From: Otatea glauca
Lineage: Eukaryota; Streptophyta; Magnoliopsida; Poales; Poaceae
Length of the DNA stretch: 64,000 bases
Assembly: GCA_036346275.1 (NCBI GenBank)
Contig: CM070727.1
Span: 9,787,760-9,851,759, forward strand
Direction: 5' to 3'
The notes below the pieces were generated by a model that saw only the letters and a program-made list of their open reading frames with translations, ran no database searches and had not been told where the DNA came from. The position numbers and the translations under genes were made by a program. Below, piece after piece: positions 12,033-23,284 of this stretch (its first letter is position 1; every line of letters begins with the position of its first letter).

Positions 12033-13244
12033 TTTGTGGGCCAGCCGAAACTGAAAAACTGGACCGAACTGATTTAATCGAATATTTTGGTTTTTTCGAT
12101 TTCTGGTTCGGTTTTTATTTTGGTTTTATTCGGTTTTCGATTTGATTTCCGGCTTCCAAAAACTGATTTACCGTATAATCAAAATTTACTGTATATGCCC
12201 TAGTAGGCTAGTAATCCCCATTCCCAAATCCAATCGAGTATTCGACCATTCACTAATCCTCATTCCTAAATCCATTCGACTATTCGACCATTCCCCACGC
12301 CATTACGCCACGGTCTCCTCCCCCTCCTCGGCCATCGCCTCACCGCCTCCTCCTCCTTGAGTCCTCGGACGCCTCCTCCTGCTGCAGGCGCTGCGGCAGT
12401 CCTCCTGCTGCTACTCTCTCTCCGTGTCCAGATCCGACCGCCGCCGCTGTTGCTCTCTCTCCACATCCAGATCTGACGGTCGATCTCGCTCGCGGCCTCC
12501 CTCCTCTCCATGGCGGCTGCGGCGGCTAGACACTTGGGCCTAGCCATCGCCACGTCGCTCGTCCTCTCACTGGCGAGGGCCAACTCCGAGGGTGACACAT
12601 TCTCGGTGTTGTGGCTCCTCCCTCCGTCCCTCGACCCTTGGCGCCGATGCCCCCTACCTCTGCCCCGCCTCGAGCTGACGAGCCCTCAACGCGGCGCCTC
12701 CTCCCTCCGTCCCTCGACACTGACGTCATCACGTCAGATCTACTCCAGTGCTCCCCCAGTCCCTCATCGGATGTCATTGTGAGTTGTATTTGCTAGTTCA
12801 CTTTAGCACTCTATGTTATACCTAAGGACCCAATTGTGTTGTGAGTTGTATTTGCTAGTCCCCTATATATTGTGAAGTAGTCATGCTTGATTCTTGAAGC
12901 TACATATTCTGCTTCATGCTTGATTCTTGAAACTACATATTCTGCTAAGTGCTAACGAAACATGTATGGACAATTTTTAGTTGGGATAACATAACTCACA
13001 GTGATGAGCACCAATTCAGTGGCACCAATTTTTAGTTCTGATTTCTATAATGCCTGATTGCCTGTTGCCTACTGCATTGCTGCATCTTGAAAATCGGTTT
13101 ACCGAAAAACCAAATAAAGAAAACCGAATTTGTTCGGTTTTTGAATTTCTTCGTTTCGGTTCGGTTTGAAGTTCCCAAAAATCGAATTTTTAAAACCGAA
13201 TAAACCAAACCAAAAAAACCGAATTAACCGAATGCCCACCCCTA
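12033..13244. mobile_element. hAT-like element, GGGGTGGGCATTCGG terminus, with GC-rich insert
   Basis: The right end, read on the minus strand, is TAGGGGTGGGCATTCGG followed by many CGGTTT and GGTTTAATTCGG motifs. The left end near 12,033 (GTGGGCCAGCCGAAACTG) and the CGGTTTT-rich stretch to 12,165 are its degenerate counterpart. This end type is common in grass non-autonomous hAT elements. I could not identify the 8-bp target duplication. The centre (12,290-12,780) is pyrimidine- and GC-rich, like a captured 5' exon or promoter region, without a convincing ORF. Confidence 0.55.
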
Positions 13245-13249
13245 GCGAA

Positions 13250-14223
13250 GACGACCTCCATCCCTAGTGACGATACTAACCATGCTCGGCAACAACACGG
13301 ATAGTGATTGCACTAACACGCCCACCAACATGGTGAGGCAGTTCCAACCTCCAGAATGACGTTGAAGGGCTAAATCCGGGAGTCGATGGGTCAGATCTGG
13401 TTGGATTTGACTAAATCCAGATGCTTCAGCTGCGGTGAGCTTGAAGGTTGGCAAGAGCAAGGTAGGAGGATGATGGCAGCGGAGACTGTGACGACGGCGA
13501 CAGTAAGGAAGAAGGAAGATGGCGGCAGAGACCATGCAAACGACAGTGGTGAGGGAGGAGGGAGATATTGGCAAAGCCCATGAGGGGCAGCGGCAGTAAG
13601 GGAGATGGTGGCTGGCGGCGGTAGAATGCCAGTGGGGGAGAGAGCGGTAATGGAGAAGAGGTGGCGGTGGGATAGATGAGGCGACGATTGTGTCAAGCGA
13701 GGGTGGAAGAGGGAGTTGCGAGAGGTGAGTCGATTAAAAAAATGGCTTGTGGTTGACTGAAATATAATTAAAAATTGCTATTATAGAGTGTGTTATAGAC
13801 CGTCTACTGTAGATGTTATCTATAATGTTATCTCTAACTAAGATGGAAGTTTTAGAGACAACTTAAGAGATTGTACACACTTGAAACAAATGAAAGGGGG
13901 AATCCTTGTCGTTTCAGTGTTCCACACGAACAGTGCCTCGTAACCGCAAAGGCACGAGACAAAATCCGTAGATTGATCGAAAATTGTGCCATTGTGTGAG
14001 AAAATGACTAAGAGGTATTGTTCGTTCAACTTCGCTATGTGATCCCTTGTTGGGGCAAAAAGGCTGGTGCAGCCAATACGACAAGGCGCATAATTAGGAT
14101 TGGCCCAAAGAAGAGAACCCTAACAAAAACCATCAATGAACATCTTTCTCCACTTCTCTTACATTGTTCCCCTTTTTTATCAGTTTTAGAAGTGCAAAAT
14201 GCAAGGGCATCTGTTGGCACTTA
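13250..14223. other. Unassigned, purine-rich GGAGG stretch then AT-rich
   Basis: Positions 13,380-13,720 are GGAGG- and GGCGG-rich and keep frames open on both strands by composition. The stretch 13,740-13,850 (TTATAGAGTGTGTTATAGACCG) resembles a MITE end, but I could not pair it. Confidence 0.35.
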
Positions 14224-17200
14224 GTCTCTATTTGTTTCGGCTTATAGCTAAAAGCCAGATTTTTGGCTTAAATAGCTTATAAAAATTTAGCTTTTAAGCT
14301 AAGTCTGAGGTGTTTGATAACTTAACCTTTTTTTTTTGGTTTTGAGTTGTGGATTATTGTTGAATTATCTGAAATACCGTGGTTCTAATGACAATTTGGT
14401 TTGTTCATCAACCTATCTCTGATCAATGTTTCACAGTGGCTTCGGTCCACAGAACATCAGGTGGTGGCACATAGACACAGGTAGTGGGTTTTAGTGCACG
14501 CAGTGGATGCTACAAATTCCAAAACGTATCATCACAAAATTCTATGATCGACTGCTTGAGCGCTTGCCGATGAGAACGTGCAATTCACAATAGAACAATA
14601 ACAAGCCAACCAATGGTTGCCCTTGAGACAATTTGAAACAATTAGCCTTTATTAAACATGTAGTATCCATTTGTTATCCATTTGTCATCATTTTACTTAC
14701 TAGTTACTAGAGCTAGTAAAGGAAGCTTTTTTCTGTATAAAGATTTTTTGCATCAGGACAAAGATAATAGCTCTTTGAATGAGATTCATATCCGTATTCA
14801 GATTACAAACAACTAGAAGTTAGTCAGAAAGGTTATGACTACGAATAATAACTATAAACCATGGCCAGTCACGAAGTGATCATTTTTCTTGCCCTCCTTG
14901 CCACCAGAATTGCAAATCTAGCCTCCTCCCCACGGAAATTGCAAATCTAACCTACTTCCCAATGATCTCCCGTGCTCCCAAACCGCGGAATCCGTCATGC
15001 CATGCTCCGGGAGTACGGGAGCGAGCGAGCGCGGGAGCGTGAGCTCTTGCGGTTGGCGAGTACGAGAGCATGCTGTGCCTCAAGAGCGACGGGTGAGCGT
15101 GGGGAGTCGGCAGTGGGGCGCGAGAGGCGGCCTACCACGGCCGGCAAGTGCGGGAGGCCGCCTCCCACAGGGGGAGCCTAGAAGCACGTTTGGGAGGCTA
15201 GATTTGCAATTCTGGTGGGAAGGGTCTAGATTTGCGATTTCGGTGGCAACGGGGCTACAAAAGTGATCACATCGCCAGTCGCGCATTAGGAGAAGCACCA
15301 TCTAAACGTCATTCATTGATTGCAACCTCTAAACCTGGCAGATTTGGGCACTACATCTAAATGTCTCCCTTTCCTTTTTGAGATACAGCTATAAACTCTC
15401 TAACATAGTAGAGATGCTTACCTATTCAACCTCACAGCCTTTGACCTTTTGACACCCTCTAACATCGTGTGTATCTTCTCTCCAAATGGTGTGCTAAGCG
15501 AAATCTAAAGCTTGCTCATGTAATGATAGTCTCTCAAGTAGTATGGGTACTTGTTAGATGGTGGGCATTGCCCAAGTCAACGATCCACACATCGACACCA
15601 AGAAAGCAATATACTATGAATCAAACAAAGAGAAGAACCTGACAAAAATAACATACCTTCTTCCTTGAGGTAGCACCGACAAAAATAACATTCCTCCCTG
15701 AGCTAGCCATCCTGGCACTGGTTCTGGTATGAAAACCTTGAAGTAGCACTAACGATAGCACAACCAATTCAACCAAAGTCAAGTGATGAAAGATCCCCAG
15801 TATAGTGTGAACCTTTTGATTTGTTGTTATCAGATGTCTTCAGGCCTGAATATGCTTCCACACTCCACAGACTAGAATTCAGATAAGTTGATAGGTGCAT
15901 GCACTGGTGTTTCTACCCTTTCTGTATTAGTACAGTTGTATATGAGAATGTCGAAGAAAATATGTTTGAATCATGAAGAAGAGGTTGTCAAATGCAAAAC
16001 CCCCTAATCATATGGCTAATTTGGAATTGTCAACAATGCAATTAACTGAAATATGATATAATAGCCAAAGCAATGTTTGGCCGTGACCTATTGAAATAAT
16101 GAAATCCAGAACATGGCAAAATGACAGAAGGAATTATTTTTGAAAAACAGAAATGCGTGGGGCAAAGATCAAATGCAAAAACATTGATAGTTGAAGCCTT
16201 CTTTCATTCACACACACACTTAAAAATAGCAGATATGATGATCTGATATTTAGGGAGCCATAAGCAAACCACCAATGAAATCTAAGTTTGACATCCAGAC
16301 TCCAGAGTATAAGCACGGTATGTAACATTCTCGTAATTTAACAAGAAACACCTCCCAGGACAGAAGCTGACACCCATTCATGTATGCTTGCTTCTTGGTG
16401 ACAAGATGTCAAACCAAGACCAGTGACACTACCGTCGAGCCAGCTTCTTCATGTGTCGAGGAAAGAACCATACCTTCAATCTTATTTAACTTTGGTTGGT
16501 TTATTTCCAAACCCAAACATATACTGACTTATAGAGAAGAGCAATTTTCCTTTTTAACTGCATATGTATCAATAGATTATTTCTTTTAGAGGAATGTTTG
16601 CTCTACTATGACCTTATGCTGTATACAACAATAAACAATTACCATGTTATGCATTAGTTCTACCCATTGATGTATTTGTTTAGTTTTCTTTTCTTTTCTG
16701 ACAGTACAGTCAAACAAATTGGGGATCTAGGGATGTAGGAGAAATCTTATACCTTGATGTCGGGAGTTGGTTGGCTCGACGAGGGGAGGAGTACAACGTC
16801 GGGCGGTGGTCACGAAAGGGAGGAGAACGGCGTTGAGAGGTGGTCGCGGAAGGGAGGACAACGGCGATGGAGAGCGAGGGTGGCGGGCTGTCGTCAAGGA
16901 GGCAACCGATGTCAGGGTAGGAGATGGTGGTGGAGGTCACGTGAGGCAGGGAGGCTGACGGATGTTGTGGGAGGCTGTTGGAGATCGACAATGAGCTGTG
17001 GTCGCGAAGACAAGCGGTGTTGGTGGAGAAGGATGCCGGCATCAGTCGCGAGAGGTGTGGGAGGGGGGAGGTCACAAGGGGCTGGTAGGTGTTGCAGGAG
17101 GCGGCTGGCTGAGGTTGCTGGGGATGGAGGAATCGGAGTGGGGAGGCTGGGATGGAGGCTTTTATATCCTAGTTTGTGCGGCTAATTTCTTCGAAGTTTG

Positions 17201-17379
17201 GAGACAAAGAGTCACTTTCATCCTACAAAAGCCAAAAGAAGCACCTCTAAATTGGCTCATGGCTTATACTTACGAGAGGTTTTTGGCTTTTCTAAAAACT
17301 TGGTTAAAAAATCAGCCATTTATTTCGGCTTTAACTTGTTTGCTTTTAAAACGAAGAAAAAGCCAATACAAACGTGGAC
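14224..17379. mobile_element. Tourist-like (PIF/Harbinger-type) element, 3.2 kb, TTA duplication
   Basis: The left end is GTCTCTATTTGTTTCGGCTT. The right end, reversed, is GTCCACGTTTGTATTGGCTT. Both are flanked by TTA (14221-14223 and 17380-17382). Subterminal sequence is rich in AAAAGCC and GGCTTTT motifs. There is no transposase. Near the right end (16,740-17,170) is a GC-rich block that on the minus strand looks like a promoter and pyrimidine-rich leader. A second, 1-kb element of the same design lies at 32,713-33,726. A separate foldback is nested at 14,874-15,274. Confidence 0.75.
14874..15274. mobile_element. Nested foldback element, putative Mutator-like, ~401 bp
   Basis: The arms pair over about 45-50 bp (GTGATCATTTTTCTTGCCC on the left; GTGATCACTTTTGTAGCCCC on the right, reversed) and share the internal block ATTGCAAATCTAG. 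Flanks are CCAGTCACG (14865-14873) and CCAGTCGCG (15275-15283), a 9-bp duplication with one mismatch. The core (15,000-15,180) is GC-rich and carries no assignable gene. Confidence 0.6.
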
Positions 17380-17640
17380 TTAATTCGGTTTAGCAATCAA
17401 TAGCCAGGCAATCTATCTTGGTTAATGTACCCTTAACTCTCTATAAATTGAATTTTCAATGGTAGTTCTTTGCGAGCGGCTGCCTGTACCAAGCAACTGG
17501 CAGATGTTGTGCCACGTGTAAATACTACCTTTATTTCATAACATTTAACACTGTTGATTTTTTATGGCCTTTAGGATTAAACTTTGACATTTAATTTTAC
17601 ACTAATATCTTAATAAAATTTTGTGGAAATATAATATTAT

Positions 17641-18217
17641 CACTATAATAAAAACCTTACGTAGAGGCATTTTTTATAGATATTTTTTTATTTATCTCTA
17701 TAAATTATCATAACATATTAAAAATAAATTTGTTGTGATATTTTAGGAGGTGCCTTAAACATAGACACTATTTCGTGATATTTTGAATAAAGAACATAGA
17801 ACGTGGACTGTGGAGACATCTTTGAGGCATTTTTAAATTGCCAAAACTAAAATCATTTAGAGACATTTTTTGAGACACTTCATAAATCGACCTTATGTTG
17901 TAAATATGTTATTTGAGGTATTTTTGCTTCTCTAGAAACATTTTTCAGACATTTAAAACATGTTATGTACTACTCATAAGAATTACAATATGAGTATAAC
18001 CAATTTGTCATGTGAGATTGAGATGGTTAGTCAGTCTACTTGTTTATCCACAAGATCTCAAGTTCGATGATTAATTCCAACATATTTTTAGAATAAATTT
18101 CAAAATGTCTTATATAGAATTCGAAAATATTTCAGTAAGTGTCTCTTCACTCATAGCGACACATTACATATCATTTACACAATAAAAATATCTCTACATG
18201 TTGTTTCTCATATAGTG
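17641..18217. mobile_element. Miniature CACTA element, 577 bp
   Basis: The left end is CACTATAATAAAAACC and the reversed right end is CACTATATGAGAAACA. Both are flanked by the 3-bp duplication TAT (17638-17640 and 18218-18220). AGAGGCATTTTT and GAGACATTTTT motifs recur inside as degenerate subterminal repeats. There is no coding capacity. Confidence 0.75.
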
Positions 18218-18220
18218 TAT

Positions 18221-19852
18221 GAAAATATTTCTTATAATAAATCTAATAATATCACATTAATACAATCAATCTAAATATTTGGAAAATAACTATTAGTCGA
18301 AGTTTACAAAGTCTGATAGGTCTAAGTTAACGGTGTCAAGTATTCTAAAACGGCCGGAGCACTTTACAAAGGAGCGAAGCAAAGAATTCTATGTCCAGCA
18401 CGATCTAATGAAAACCAGTATGTCCAATTAAGTGGAGTGCTGTGTCAAAGAACTGTAATTATACAAGTAGTAGTACATAGTTTAGCTTCATGCCAATTCA
18501 CTCTATAAGTAAAAAGACAAAACCCGGTAAAACTTCGTTTGCCTGTGTGGTCGTGTGAACACTGTAGTGTTGGTACTAATTTCTTCATTCTGTATTCGTT
18601 CCGCTTTGGTCGGCCGATTGGACATAAATTATTTGTTTTTTCACACCCCTGCTAGGGCAATCAGAACAGAGACGAAGAGACTAATCATGGATATATCGAA
18701 ATAAGAGTACCATATATTCTTTGCTTACTCAGATACAGTAATCTACCTATCTTTTATCCTGTTTCTAAGCGAAGCCACGACAAGCTTTCGCATGACACAT
18801 AACATTAAGATAGATTGATATGAGAATAGATATCGCTTATGATGTATCGTATTCTGCTTTTTCTTTCTCAGGATCATGATTGTAGAATGACGTGTATCGG
18901 AAACGGAGGGTGTAGTCCGATTTGCAAAGTTGCTAGACATCTCCTGTAGCTGCTCGGTACTTGTTCGTGTAACTGTTGCGGAAGGTGTCAGTGATAACTG
19001 CACCCGTCAGTAATTTTTTAGTGCTGAAAACTATCAGTTTTTGTTTCAGGTGACAAAAGCTGGGAATTGTAATTACACTAGTAACGTCCTTTCTCCCGTG
19101 TACACTGCCTTAATGTCAGTATGTACTCAGTGTGTTTCAGGAACAAGCATCATTAAGCAATGTGGTTGCTAGCATATGGAGTAAATAAAAGTTGTTCGCC
19201 AGTGTCTTCTGCCCTGATCGGCTGCAGTTTCACATGCTACAGAGAGAGCTGCATTTCTCAGGGGACAGTCACTGTTTGGCCAGATGAGAGCGCGCAGGCC
19301 TGCCTTGTTACTGTGTCGAACGCTAATTCAGGTTTCTTTTCTCTACATTTTTTTAGAGCAATACTTTTCTCTGAATTAAGACACTGGCCTACTAGGTACT
19401 GGCCATTTCCCACGCAATGACACCGACCTACAACCAAAGCACGGTGATAATCTAAGATGCGGAGGAAGACCTCAATCATTAATGTACCCATCTGTAAAAG
19501 CATACGAATTTCTTGGTTTTTTTACTAGTGCTTATCACTTCATTACGTCATTATCTTTTTTTTTAAACGGACTTCATTACGTCATTATCCCTTGTTCAAT
19601 GACAGTGCCAAACTAAGAGACAAGGAGAAAAAACGGTTAAGGCCGGAGATTACCCAAGACAGCAAGGCTTCCAATGATAGAATGTAGGCAATTGCAACAA
19701 GTAATCTCCCAGGAAAAGTCCCTGGCTCGCTGCACTAGAGCTGGTGTGGGAACTGGGAATCGCATCAGTGATTTTTTTTATCCATGCGTAGACATCGTGT
19801 GGCACTGTAGCGTCAAATCTGAGCTTTCCAATTCGGATCCAACAGACGAGAT
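18221..19852. other. Unassigned, AT-rich
   Basis: No gene or element is recognised. Short ORFs on both strands around 18,743-19,503 resemble nothing I know. Confidence 0.4.
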
Positions 19853-19855
19853 TTA

Positions 19856-20085
19856 GGGACTGTTTGGTAGAGCTCTAGATCCCAGCTTCACTTGAGATCT
19901 GAAACTTGTAGACTAAAATAAAGTGAATTAAGTTTATATTTTTGGTCTAAAATTTGAAAAAATGATCCATCTAAACACTCTTAATGTACTCACAGATCCA
20001 GCTCCACAAATCTGGTGGAGCTAGGAATACCCAGCTCCACTAGATCCACGAATCTGATAGAGCTGGAGCCCTACCAAACACACCC
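19856..20085. mobile_element. Tourist-type MITE, 230 bp
   Basis: The left end is GGGACTGTTTGGTAGAGCTC and the reversed right end is GGGTGTGTTTGGTAGGGCTC. The flanking duplication is TTA (19853-19855 and 20086-20088). GTTTGGTAG ends and a TTA target are typical of Tourist (PIF/Harbinger) MITEs of grasses. Confidence 0.85.
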
Positions 20086-20154
20086 TTAGCGAATGGCAAG
20101 AAACTGTACTCCTCTACCTTTGCTTTTGGAATGGCAGAGGATACGCTTCCGGAG

Positions 20155-21863
20155 CAAGGTTCAAAATTTCGACGAATTTCGGCGAAATTTCGCCGAAATT
20201 TCGGATTTCGGACCCCCCCGAAATCTAAACTACCGGCCGAGAAAAAAAATTTAAAAAAATTTGAAATTGCTACAGTAAAATCCGAAATTTCGTTTTTCTG
20301 GGCCAAATTTCGCCGAAATTTCGCGTTTTTTGGCCGGTTTTGACCGTTTTAGGGCCGGATTTGACCGGATTTGACCCAATAACCATTAGGAAAGTCATCT
20401 CCTATGAAAATTTGTTGAAAAACCGAATTTTTTAAATATTTTAAAATTTTGGCAGAAATACTGTTAGATTTTTATAAAATTGTAAAAGCTTGATAATAAT
20501 CTGAAACTTTTATGGTACTATCCTTAGTAGTTTAGGATCATACATAAAAAATTTCAAAATAATTTAACTTCATTTGTTATCTTTAAAAAATCAAAAACAG
20601 AATGAACATAATTGGGACAGTTATATTGTCAGAATTTTATAAATTTTCTTGTGTGTGATTATGATCTAAAACTTTTATGAGAGATTAATAATTGACTCAT
20701 AACCATGATATAAATTTTTCAAAAAATTTCAACTTGGTTTGTTTGGTCAATTAAATCTATGTAAGCATTGAACTTCGTTTGTTATATTATATTTCTAAAA
20801 ACAAAAAGAAAAAAACATAAATGGTAGTGTCCCTTGTAAGAATTTTATAAATTCACTGGTGTGTGATCATGAATCAAAATTTTTATGGGATATTAAGAAC
20901 TTCCTTATCACTATTCTGTAAATTTTTTAAAAAAATTAAACTTTTTTTTACTGCTAAATCAAATCTATGTATTGATCATCAGACTTTTATCAGGACGTAG
21001 CACTGTCAGAATTTTTAAACATTATTTGAGAATGATCATCATCTAAAAATTTTAATAAAACATTAATGTTATATCAGTACTATCCACAAAAATTTTCAAA
21101 AGTTTTTAACATGGTTTACATAATTTTTCATGTTTTTCAATTTTGCCGGTAAGCATTTTAACAGGGCAGTAGACCAATAGTACTGTTCGAATTTTTAAAA
21201 ATTCATACAGTTTGATCATCATTTGAAAATTTTATAAGAGCATTATAGATACATGATAACCATTCACAAAAAATTTCAATAGTTTCTAACTTCATTTGTA
21301 TCATTTTCCATTCGGATCAAACTTGTCGGTCAATGTTCTATCAGGACAGCGCCACTCTCCGAATTTTTAAAAATTCCTCACATGTGATAATCAGCTGAAA
21401 TTTTTATGAGAACATTATTTATGGATCATAACCATTCAAAAAAAATTTCAACAGTTTATAACTTGATTTGTACCATTTTCCGTTCCGATCAAACTTGTCG
21501 GTCAGTGTTTTATCAGGACAGTACCACTCTCCGAATTTTTAAAAATTCCTCAGATGTGATAATCAGCTGAAATTTTTGTGAGAACATCAGTATTGTGTCA
21601 GGAACCTCCAAAAAAAATTTCAAAATTTTTCGATAACGTTTATACCACTTTTCAGCCAGTGCAAAAAACCCGAAATTTCGAAAATTTCGCCCGAAATTTC
21701 GGGTTTTTTCGGCGAATTTCGGTTTTTTTTTCCGGATTGAACCGGATTTGAATTTTTAAATTCAAATTTTGTCCGAAATAATTCCAAAATTTCGAAATTT
21801 CGCCGAAATTTCGTTATCCGGCCCGGGGCGAAATTTATTCCGAAACCGAAATTTGGAACCTTG
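20155..21863. mobile_element. Non-autonomous hAT element built from ~170-bp repeats
   Basis: The left end is CAAGGTTCAAAATTTCG and the reversed right end is CAAGGTTCCAAATTTCG. A perfect 8-bp duplication TTCCGGAG (20147-20154 and 21864-21871) identifies the hAT superfamily. Just inside both ends are arrays of the palindrome AAATTTCGGCGAAATTT. The rest is a head-to-tail series of seven diverged units. The marker (AAAAAATTTCAA, then an ACTT..TTTGT stretch) occurs near 20,545, 20,719, 20,920, 21,090, 21,266, 21,440 and 21,610. There is no transposase. Confidence 0.85.
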
Positions 21864-21871
21864 TTCCGGAG

Positions 21872-22394
21872 TTCCAGTGGTGCGAATTTGGACTCACGAG
21901 TCATTAGCGCAGAAGCAAAGTCAGACGGCGGCGACGGCAAAGATTTCGACATCATGTCAATTTGACGGGGCTTGGATTAGCCTGCAGGTCTCACCCCCAT
22001 GATTTGAAATCTCGTTTTCGCTAGATATCTCCGAGGTGGTCGGAGGCCGAAATTTTATCGAGATTTTAGAATTTCGGATGAAACACATAAACAAATTTCA
22101 AATCCGGTTTTTTCTTCACGGGGAAATCCGAGATTTCGGCCAAATTGCACGCGATGAAATCCAGTTCAAACGAAGTCACAAGATTTTGGCGTATTTACAG
22201 TTTTGCACTACTCATTATTGCATTGCAAGTGAAGAATGATAGGGTCAAACTACTCATTTTACTTGCAGCATGATTGAATTTTATAAGAGATGAACACCGC
22301 ACCTAACTAAGCGAGCATTCGCCCTTCCCGTTTCCTGGGCACATCCGAAGCCTATCCACATGTGTTCTTGGGCTCTTGGCCCTCGGGATTATAA
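21872..22394. other. Unassigned
   Basis: No element or gene is recognised. An AAATTTCGG-like stretch at 22,040-22,140 recalls the neighbouring hAT termini and may be debris of another copy. Confidence 0.35.
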
Positions 22395-23284
22395 TCTCTA
22401 CTATTTCTAATTAGAAGTTGATGGTAATGATCTGTTCTCCTTTAGAGTATCTGATTTGTTGAATCTAACATAAACGGCTGAGATAGAAGAGGTTTTAATC
22501 ATATCTTAGATGAAAGAATTTTATCATATCTTTTTTTAATAAAAAGAATAGAAATATTATTTTAGCATATCTCTATTCACATGTTCTTACTATGAAAGGA
22601 TGTTATTCATATATCTTATAAATGAAAGGATTTTCTCATCATGTCCTGATTGGATAGAAGGATATACTCACCATATCTCATAATATCTCTACTACTTCTA
22701 ATTAGGAGTTAGTGGCAGTGGTCCGTTCTCCTTTAGAATATCTGATTTGTTAGATCTGACATGAACGGCTGAGATAGAAGAGGATTTAATCATATCTTAG
22801 ATGGAAGGATTTTATCATATCTTTTTTTAATAGAAATATTATTTTAGTATATCTCTATTAACATGTTCTTACTATGAAAGGATGTTATTCATATATCTTA
22901 TAAATGGAAGGATTTTCTAATCATGTTCTGCATAGATAGAAGGATATACTCACCATATCCCATAATACGGGAATTTTATCTCATCATATCTGGAAATGCA
23001 TAGATTAAAAGGAAAGAATCACGAAACTTGATTCGTAAGGATTGATATCTCTCTACTAATTCTAATTAAGAGTTGGTGACGATCGTCCATTCTCCTTCAG
23101 AGTACTTGATTCGTTGCATCTAACATGAACGGTTCATATGGAAGAGAATTTAACCCGATAGTCAAATATCTTCGGAAGAACAAACTTTTTCTACTATTGA
23201 AACATAACTAAAGTTAGTGTACTTTGCAAATAAATTTTTTGTCGCAAATTGAGTTTTCGTTGCAACGCACGGGCACATGACTAG
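22395..23284 (+). mobile_element. Helitron, ~890 bp, with three tandem 5' ends
   Basis: The 5' end TCTCTACTATTTC follows an A at 22394. The 3' end is CTAG at 23281-23284 before a T, with the palindrome CGTTGCAACG about a dozen bases upstream and the motif GCACGGGCA. These are the usual marks of grass Helitrons inserted between A and T. The 5'-terminal region is present three times (starts at 22,395, 22,686 and about 23,050), each followed by TCTAATTA and a GTTCTCCTT-like stretch. There is no Rep/helicase gene. Confidence 0.7.

Noticed and set aside
12266..12796. Possible serine/proline-rich gene within the hAT-like element
   Set aside because: Several frames on both strands are open at once because of CTCC/GGAG composition; no recognisable protein or splice structure.
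15540..15620. Possible kinase fragment on the minus strand (VDLGNA-like motif)
   Set aside because: The match is a handful of residues, followed by a stop and no neighbouring kinase motifs.
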